64,000 nucleotides of DNA, taken from contig NC_053199.1 of the NCBI RefSeq assembly GCF_905163445.1, positions 17,067,501 through 17,131,500 on the forward strand. The letters run 5' to 3'. This stretch comes from Pararge aegeria. Taxonomy: Eukaryota > Arthropoda > Insecta > Lepidoptera > Nymphalidae. The position numbers were made by a program, and so were the translations under genes. Shown here piece after piece: positions 56,955 to 64,000 of this stretch (positions are counted from its first letter, which is position 1; each line of letters opens with the position of its first letter). The notes below the pieces were generated by a model that was not told the origin of the DNA, did no database searches, and saw nothing but the letters and a program-made list of their open reading frames with translations.

Positions 56955-57216
56955 ACGGCCGATTGGCGCAGTGGGCAGCGACCCTGCTTTCTGAGTGCTG
57001 TGGGTTCGATTCCCACAAAATGTTTGTGTCATGAACATTAATCTTCTTAATTGTCGGGGTGTCTGTCTGTATATGAGTATTTATGTATATTATTTATAAA
57101 AATTTTCGTCAGTCATCGTAGTCCCAATAACACAAGCTACGCTTACTTTGGGGCTAGATGGCGATGTGTATATCGTCGTAGTATATTTATTTAGTTATTT
57201 ATATATTTATTTTAAC
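56955..57216 (+). mobile_element. SINE family A, full length
   Basis: ACGGCCGATTGGCGCAGTGG, CAGCGACCCTGCTTTCTGAG, box B GTGGGTTCGATTCCCAC, TCATGAACATTAATC, CACAAGCTACGCTTACTTTGG and a TATTTATTTAGTTATTTAT tail. The 11 nt between the head and box B are deleted. Confidence 0.9.
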
Positions 57217-58207
57217 TTCTTTAGTTGGATCTAAGATATATACTGACAGAGAATTGATAAAGTAGCCCTGGAAATGACAGCTTTAAAACATCAATCTTAT
57301 ATTTACCTTTATCTTTATCAATCGTGTTACGAGAAAAGGAGATCAAAGTTTTCCGTTTAAATATAAACTTGTCTTCAAATAATGTTTGGTAGGAAGCCTT
57401 TACATACTGATCCATCAAAGAGCTTGGGATTTTGTGAAGTCATCTTTGAAAGAACGGAAATTAGATGGGGGGTGCTCCCCTCCCCCCGCTACAGTAAATG
57501 TTCAAACTATGTGTCTACCTATGTGTGTTTTATACTTAAATTCGAAACGCTTATGCGTATAATCCTTACTAATATTATAAAAGTGTTTTTGATTGTATGT
57601 TATGTATGTGTGTTAGTTAGCGCTAACTAAGCAAACTAAGCAAAAAATAGACTTGGTTTTTGGCATAGACTAAGGAGAAAAGACGGAGAAAACATAGGCT
57701 ACTTTTTATCCCAAGATTTGTTATAACCGTAATTAACGCGGACGGAAAACGTGGCTAGTCGTAGATATTTTGTTTATACATATATGTACGAGTATGTAGT
57801 GCTTGGTTGCAATCATAATCTGACTGGATTATAAAAGATGATGCAGCCTCCGGTGGAATGAGTTTGCCCAGCAGATGCCAATTTATCGTCGATGTTGACA
57901 ACAGACTGATCTTACTGAGGCTTACTTACGAATTAAGTTGAGCTGATCATCGCAAAAACTTTAGTTACCTATAATAAGTAACATTTTATTATATCTACGA
58001 GTATTTTATTTAAACAAAAGAAATATAAAATAGATATCTGCCACGGCGTTCAAAAAGAGAGATTTTCCAAGTACACCAAAAATAAAATAGAGCACGATGC
58101 ACACGCTCATAGTCCGATGGAAAGGCAGCTCCAACCGGAAACAGATGTAGCGGAAGACAGACAGTTTAAACTTCTCTGCGAGGCACGAAGGTGAATCACC
58201 GTTATTT
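57217..58207. other. No recognised gene; tail-like repeat
   Basis: At 57560-57790 TTACTAATATTATAAAAGTG, GTATGTGTGTTAGTTAGCG, AAACATAGGCTACTTTTTATCCC and TTAACGCGGACGGAAAACG resemble an RTE-type 3' region (+). A reversed B-type tail fragment is at 57838-57875. Confidence 0.5.
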
Positions 58208-58325
58208 TCAAACTTCTTGATGGAAAACCCAGTAAGTACTGTTCATTTGCCCGACACAGGGATCGAACCTAGGACCTCGTGAATTGCATTTGAACTTGCT
58301 CAGCACTAGACCAATGTGGCAGTTA
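58208..58325 (-). mobile_element. SINE family E, head half
   Basis: TTGCCCGACACAGGGATCGAACC, TAGGACCTCGTGAATTGC and GCACTAGACCAATGTGGC are a reversed tRNA-like head with recognisable B and A boxes. Confidence 0.65.
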
Positions 58326-58351
58326 ATGTAATATTTAATAATAATATACAA

Positions 58352-58423
58352 GTGAGTGCTGGATTCGAACTCGGCCTCTTGAAAGTGAAGTCGAAGTCCT
58401 ATCCACTGGGCTATCACCGTCTT
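58352..58423 (-). mobile_element. SINE family C head
   Basis: GTGAGTGCTGGATTCGAACTCGG, AAGTGAAGTCGAAGTCC and ATCCACTGGGCTATCACCG; box B (reversed) is intact. Confidence 0.8.
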
Positions 58424-58734
58424 CTAGTAGCGTAATATATTAAAAATGGCTATTCCTACTGCAGTTATATTATCTCATAACCTCGTTTCATACTTGCACG
58501 ATAAAAAATATAAAATGCTTCTAGAAGCCCTTGTACAGGGGGATGCAGCACAATCGTGTGTCAAACAAAGGGTGTCACGGGGTGAGCCAAGGTCAAGCGA
58601 TTCTGTTACTTTTGTTTTCCGAGATCTGGCATTGACATTTCGCTCTCCAGCTTAGTTAACCGAGAGGTTTAACTTAGTACCCAGAGTTTATTTTTACAAC
58701 TACCATCCACTGCGATCACTAACCCGTTTAGTCT

Positions 58735-58808
58735 TACGTTAAATCGCTTGGTGGCAAGTATCGTTCGGTAGGGTGGTAACTAACCACGGCCGATGCCTCC
58801 CACAATAC
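58735..58808 (-). mobile_element. SINE family B, middle fragment
   Basis: ACGTTAAATCGCTTGGTGGC, TCGGTAGGGTGGTAACTAACC and ACGGCCGATGCCTCCCAC. Confidence 0.75.
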
Positions 58809-60035
58809 TAAAATATAAAATATGTCCAATTTTATAGTGGAATCACGTTATATTCATATTCTGATCCGTAAAATGGTGTCTTTTCATGTGAAGGCTGTGA
58901 AATGTTAGAGGGATTAATACTGTTGATATTTTAAAATTATGTATGTCGGCTTATCAACCACGATTTACGCTTTACAACCATAGTGTAACATCAAGTACGC
59001 ATATAATTAATGACAATGTCAGTGAACTTTGCGTCATCTGTCAATGTAACTTGTCACACCAAAATATGCAATATCATTCACTTCTTCAAATACAACCTTC
59101 GCTGAGGTCACGTTTTTTATTAACTCAAACCTGCATCAAGAACTAGGGTCTGCCTATCGGGCCCTATGGTGTGTCCAATCTAAGGATTGAACAATGTATT
59201 TATATGGCAAAAATAAGGATAATAATTTGGGAACGTCAACAATATTAAAATAATACTGCTGGTGGATAATAATAATGGATGGATGATTGTATAGTCCTCT
59301 GATACGAATAATATTGAACGAGTTTAAACAAATTGAACGCCAGCAATATTTCTTAACTTAGCTTTAGAAGACGAACAGAGCAAAAGTCTTCTAAAGCTAT
59401 TTAAAGTCAATCTCAGTAAACAACCTGAGAATACTAACTTAGATAGCCTATTAGTGCATACTATAATACCGACAACACGGAAACTTGCGATCAAAGGTGA
59501 CGCTGACAGAACAGGTTCGCATCTTACTTTTATTTCATAACTACCATCAGAAATAAACTTAATTTTTACGAAATAAACACGGAGGTAAATCTAAAAAAAA
59601 AATTGATAGGAAAAGGTGTCACGCTAAAATCCGTAACATACAAAATTTGCTATAAGTCGTGACAGGCGATATATGTCTATTCCATTTGTTTTTTTGTTAC
59701 CTATGTTCGGATTACTACTGATGATGATGACTTCTACTGATGAAACTTTGGGCTTATATAGAATGTAAAAGATTTTTATTTAATTAGAAATATACTTTTA
59801 CAATAAATCATAATTAAATATGATAATTATCAAGTTGTTGCTTTCATAATATTCTAACTTGGCCATACTATTGCTTATTCTTAACACATGCATCCGCAAA
59901 ACGTTCCCGTGTGATAGCTGGAGATCCTGGAGACTGGCATGAGATATTTTTTATCTCGGGTAGTAACGGCTCCCGGTTCGGTTTTTCGGTACTAAAAAGA
60001 ATAGGTAGTGTATATTATTATTATTTATAATAAAC
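58809..60035. other. No recognised gene
   Basis: AT-rich DNA with one hairpin (59359-59399). The 58943-59146 frame (67 codons) has no motif. Confidence 0.45.
59359..59399. repeat. Perfect 14-bp stem, 13-nt loop
   Basis: TAGCTTTAGAAGAC (59359-59372) and GTCTTCTAAAGCTA (59386-59399). Confidence 0.9.
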
Positions 60036-60255
60036 TAGCTGCGACCCGCGGTGAATAAGTTTGTACACTTTTATTGAGTTTATATACTTTTTATTTGAAA
60101 TTTATATATATGAGAAACTTTATTTAAACACTATGTTACTATTCCAAGTTTTAACTATCTCTATTCCAAAAATCAAGTTGATTTGTTCCTTAATTAGGGC
60201 GCAGGATAAATAAACAAACACCCTTGTGCGAGTGTAATTCATATGTGATTGAATA
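60036..60255 (+). repeat. RTE-type tail repeat
   Basis: ACTAGCTGCGACCCGCGGTG, ATCTCTATTCCAAAAATCAAG, TTCCTTAATTAGGGCGCAGG and ACAAACACCCTTGTGCGAGTG match the usual order of this repeat class in Lepidoptera. Confidence 0.55.
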
Positions 60256-60337
60256 ACGAAGGAGTATATTTTATTAAATAAAATAAATAAAAGGAAATAT
60301 TAATAAGAGGAAATATTAATATTTTTTAATTTTAAAA

Positions 60338-60430
60338 TGCGCATAATCTCAGGCCACGAGTGCCAGAAAAACGCAGGTCCAAATTCTGTTGGTTCCGAAA
60401 ATATTATATGGATTTTGAAATTTATTGTTC
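60338..60430 (+). mobile_element. SINE family N, diverged
   Basis: GGCCACGAGTGCCAG, ACGCAGGTCCAAATTCTG, GTTGGTTCCGAAAATATTATATGG aligns with 47745-47820; box B is mutated. Confidence 0.5.
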
Positions 60431-60469
60431 TCAAACCACGAATGAAAATAATTTGTAACGTAAACGAAA

Positions 60470-60505
60470 CACATTATGGTGAGATATGAGTCTCACCATA
60501 ATGTG
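60470..60505. repeat. Perfect 15-bp stem, 6-nt loop
   Basis: CACATTATGGTGAGA (60470-60484), TATGAG, TCTCACCATAATGTG (60491-60505). Confidence 0.9.
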
Positions 60506-61745
60506 AATCATGAAAATCTAGAAATAAGATGGAGATTGAAGATAAAGGAAAAAACCGAAACGAAACTTCATCCTTTCCTCGGAACAAAACACAATATTTT
60601 ATCCAAACAACAAATTCCAAGCGACTCGAAATAAAATTTATGCATCCATCTTGTATCATCGCGCCCTTTGAGAGAGTTCGGCTTCCCCGCCCCGCGCCAA
60701 ATCAAATCTCGCCGTGAATATCAAGTGGGGAATGTAAATTTACAAGCAAATGTATCTCCTATTACGCACGGATAAGTTATATTTTCGTGTGCGCCGAGGT
60801 GTTATGTGGTCAATGAAATTGCTGTATTTTTCATTTCCCGAACGCCCTGTATGTACAAAGAAGCACCGCGTTTGTTAGCAATTTTTTATCATTTAAAAAT
60901 GTATTACTTTTTTTTTTAATTTTCGTTTTGGAATTCCACACCTTTATTTTATATTTGGAAAGTCAAATAGTCATGGATTGGCGGCATTTTTAAACAATTA
61001 CTGTGGAAATAACAAACAGTTGCAGAGATAATAAATATATTCGCACATGTATTGAGTTCTGGTTAAGGTTGTTTTTTCCGAAACTTTACCGTTTACTATT
61101 TAGGTGGTACTTTTTTCCGCATATAATTTGATAAACTGTATTTATTGAGCTATTTTTTAATTTAATGGAATTCAAAAACCTATTTGCTTACTCCTGATGT
61201 TGCCTTCCTTCTAAGCCTTCAAAATACTAGTTAGGGGAAAAACATACAAATAATATAAATGCGAAAGAGTGACTGTATGTTTGTTTGCCCATAATTTACG
61301 CGTTAACTGTTTTACCAGGAAAACGAACGGTTCCCACGGGATTTATAAAAACCCGTAATAATCGTGCACGTCGAACGCAAAAGCTAGTTAACAACATGTT
61401 AAGCCACGAGGTACTGTAATGAAAATATTTCACCTATAAATATTACCCTCACAAAAGATACTACTTAACAATGGCATCAGTATCCAGCCGGGAACAATGA
61501 GTATCAACAGCGGGCTACTGGCACAAAGGGCGTGTTCGTTACAAGCTAAATGTGGAGCTCGTTCGGCCATGGAGCCGAGGACTAATTACCCTGGATCAAA
61601 AGACAACTGACAAACACTACTGTTTGCTGTTGCGAAATAAATTAACATGAATAATTTATTTGAAACGAAATTTCAGTCATTGTCAACGTTTGCCTTATCT
61701 ACTCGTAGACACGCGGTAGCGTATCAAGCCATATTCAGAAAAAGT
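60506..61745. other. No recognised gene
   Basis: A GC-richer patch at 60660-60800 (CTTCCCCGCCCCGCGCC, CGTGTGCGCCGAGGTG) is unidentified. At 61245-61395 ATAATATAAATGCGAAAGAGTG, TGTTTGTTTGCCC and CACGGGATTTATAAAAACCCG resemble an RTE-type 3' region. Confidence 0.45.
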
Positions 61746-61816
61746 AAATAAATAAATTAATATACTACGACAATGCACACATCGCCATCTAGTCCCAAAG
61801 TAAGCGTAGCTTGTGT
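61746..61816 (-). mobile_element. SINE family A tail, cut by a LINE
   Basis: TACTACGACAATGCACACATC, GCCATCTAGTCCCAAAG and AAGCGTAGCTTGTGTT are the reversed last 70 nt of family A. The expected continuation (ATGGGTACTAA) is replaced by LINE sequence. Confidence 0.8.
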
Positions 61817-64000
61817 TCATTTGTTCATTTGGTTCATTGAAAAAACATGACGGAACATACACAAAGAACGAAAAAGAGATGAGCGAAACACTGATTGAGA
61901 CCCACTTCCCAGGCTGTAAAATAGTAAATGCACCAGACTGGAACAATCACGGAGTAAGACATCCCAGCGAAGAAGACTGGAACCTCGCAAACAAAATAGT
62001 CACACCAGAAAGACTAACATGGGCCATTAATACTTTCCACCCATTCAAGACGGGAGGAAATGACAACATCTTTCCAGCACTCCTACAATGGGGCCAGACC
62101 CAACTGACACCCTGGCTAACAGCTATATACAAGGCTTGTATAGCCTACAGATACATACCACTGGCTTGGAGAGAAGTCAAAGTTATTTTCCTCCCAAAAC
62201 CAGGAAAAAGTGACTACACCCTACCGAAATCCTTCAGACCAATAAGTCTGACGTCGTTTCTCTTGAAAACGCTAGAAAGACTGGGGGACCGATTCTTAAG
62301 AGGTGGTGCACAGAGGGACCTACCCCCACACCCAAACCAACACGCCTACAACACAGGCAAATCCGCCGAAACCGCGCTACACTCAGTTGTAACCAAAATA
62401 GAACGAGACTTAGGAAACAAGATATCAACATTAGGAACTTTCATCGATATCGAAGGAGCCTTTGATAAAACAACTTTTAACAGCATAGACAAAGCTCTAT
62501 CACGCTACCAAGTACACCCAACACTGCGCAGTTGGATAAGAGCGCTATTGGAGCACAGAATAATACAAGTGGATATAAACGGAACTACAAAGGGAATAGT
62601 AGCCAGAGGTTGTCCACAAGGAGGAGTTCTATCACCAATCCTCTGGAACCTGGTTGTCGACGACCTTATAACAAAGCTCGACACAGGTGGATTTTACACT
62701 ATAGGGTACGCAGATGATATTGTTATTCTCATCAGCGGTAAACTAGAATACACGCTATGCGAAATCATGCAAAGAGCTCTGCGACTAATTGAAAGATGGT
62801 GTAAGGAAAACGATCTTTCAGTAAACCCTAAGAAAACAGAGCTGGTTCTCTTCACTAACAAAAGGAAACCGGACATACCAAAATTACCCACCCTGTTTAA
62901 CACGAGCCTCACCCTGTCTAATGAAGTAAAATACCTAGGAGTCACCTTGGACAGTAAGCTCAGCTGGAAAAGGCACATAGAAGACAAAACAAACAAAGCA
63001 ACTATTATACTACACCAATGTAAACGCATGCTAGGTAAAACTTGGGGACTAAAACCTAAAATAATGAACTGGCTTTACCTAGCAGTAGTAAGGAGTACTC
63101 TGGCATATGCTGCACTCATATGGTGGCCAAGAACAGAACTCATAACCACCCAGCTAGAACTACAAAAACTTCAACGACAAGCGTGCCTAGCCATCACTGG
63201 CGGCATGAGCACGACACCAACAACGGCGCTTGAAACCATACTGGACATCCCGCCGCTCCACTTATACATCAAAAAAGAGGCTACACTTGCAGCCCTGAGA
63301 CTCAAAACCTCAGGACTCTGGAAGAACACCAGCACAGCACACACCAAAATCCTGGAAGAGGCGTACAAAAGACAACCACAACTAGAGTGGAAATGCGACA
63401 AAATAAGCAAACGCTACATATTAGACAGGCAATACAAAATAAACATAGGAAAAGAACAAAGTAGTAAAACAGAACAAAACACCATCGAAGTATACACGGA
63501 CGGTTCCAAAAGCAAAACAGGCACAGGATCCGGTATAGTATGCCCGGAGCTAAACATGAGGATCAGCTACCCACTTGGTAAGAACAATTCTGTCTTCCAA
63601 GCAGAGTGCGTCGGCATCACCACTGCAGCCATAGCGATGACAAACAGAAAGGTAATGAACAATAAAATAATCATAAACTCTGACAGCCAAACGGTTCTCC
63701 GTTCCCTGGCCAGCAGCAGCACAACCTCTAATCTCATATACGACTGCCACAACGCCCTGGAAACACTCGCTGCCTCTAATGATATCACCCTAAGGTGGGT
63801 CAAAGGGCATGACGGGAACCCAGGCAACGAAGCGGCGGACTCACTAGCTCGCCAAGCCACAACACTGAAGGTAGTAGGACCAGAACCGATCGTACCGATT
63901 CCGTTCAGTGAGTACAAAACATGGCTACATGAACAAACACATAGGGAGCATTCCCTACTTTGGGCCAATGCAAAAGATTGTAAACAAACCAAAATAGCCT
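61817..64000 (+). CDS. Non-LTR retrotransposon reverse transcriptase-RNase H (partial)
   Basis: One frame stays open from about 61819 (open back to 61810, in SINE) to the window end, over 720 codons; the first in-frame ATG is 61879. It would copy element RNA into DNA by target-primed reverse transcription. In order: a linker (THFPGC); reverse transcriptase with LPKPGK, FRPISLTSFLLKTLERL, IEGAFD (first Asp, 62446-62448), GCPQGGVLSP (62608-62637) and YADD (62707-62718); then thumb (YLGVTLDSKLSW). RNase H follows with YTDGSK (Asp 63499-63501), AEC (Glu 63604-63606), NSDS (Asp 63682-63684), KGHDGNPGNEAAD (His 63808-63810, Asp 63838-63840). The upstream endonuclease is absent, a 5' truncation typical of LINE insertion. 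The RT-RNase H layout suggests a LOA- or I-like clade; I am not sure which. No stop or frameshift is seen, so it is a young insertion. The 3' end lies outside. Confidence 0.9.

Noticed and set aside
62694..63029. 111-codon minus-strand frame
   Set aside because: Antisense shadow of the reverse transcriptase thumb region.
63567..63992. 141-codon minus-strand frame
   Set aside because: It is antisense to the RNase H part of the retrotransposon, whose plus-strand frame carries all catalytic motifs.

Overview
The window reads as a stretch of nuclear DNA from a lepidopteran, probably a butterfly. It is AT-rich and eukaryotic in character. It is packed with short interspersed elements and decayed non-LTR retrotransposons of types that recur across moth and butterfly genomes. 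I recognised no host protein-coding gene, rRNA, functional tRNA, CRISPR array or bacterial-type operon. Almost all short open frames are chance frames or readings through repeats. The organism call rests on remembered repeat families (for example a Metulj-like tRNA SINE), not on a database search.

The best coding signal is at the right edge (about 61817-64000, + strand): a 5'-truncated non-LTR retrotransposon with one uninterrupted frame covering a reverse transcriptase (IEGAFD, CPQGGVLSP, YADD) and a complete RNase H core (D, E, D, H, D all present). Its frame leaves the window, and its left edge abuts the tail of an older reversed SINE. Four decayed LINE C-termini lie elsewhere: 860-1140 (-), 22860-23312 (+), 25938-26572 (-) and 45865-46735 (-). 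A fifth, shorter one is at 50105-50345 (+).

I use working labels for the repeats. Family A is a tRNA-headed SINE of about 260 bp (head GGCGCAGTGGGCAGCGACC, tail ending in a TATTTATTTATTT run). Family B is a tRNA-headed SINE of about 320 bp whose tail resembles the 3' end of the LINE at 22860-23312. Family C is a roughly 260 bp SINE with a GATGAT tail. Family D has a GTAGTAGTAGAGCTTTTTGTGACAGAGC core. Family E has a TGGTCTAGTGGTTAGCAT head. Family H is recognised by GGAAGGCAGATTC. Family N is tRNA-like with a GGTTCCGAAAATT tail. L and M are two LINE families recognised by coding remnants and 3' ends. Density is low from 1 to 9 kb and 16 to 20 kb, and high from 22 to 32 kb and 37 to 58 kb.

The least expected feature is a set of short, nearly perfect hairpin palindromes with 13-25 nt arms and 0-21 nt loops, spread from 24 to 60 kb. 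They include one perfect 40-bp palindrome and look far commoner than chance. A probable 300-bp MITE near the left end carries repeated GCCGGACA motifs. I found nothing that I can defend as a new biological system. The hairpin set, the MITE and three small unnamed repeat families are the items most worth following up.
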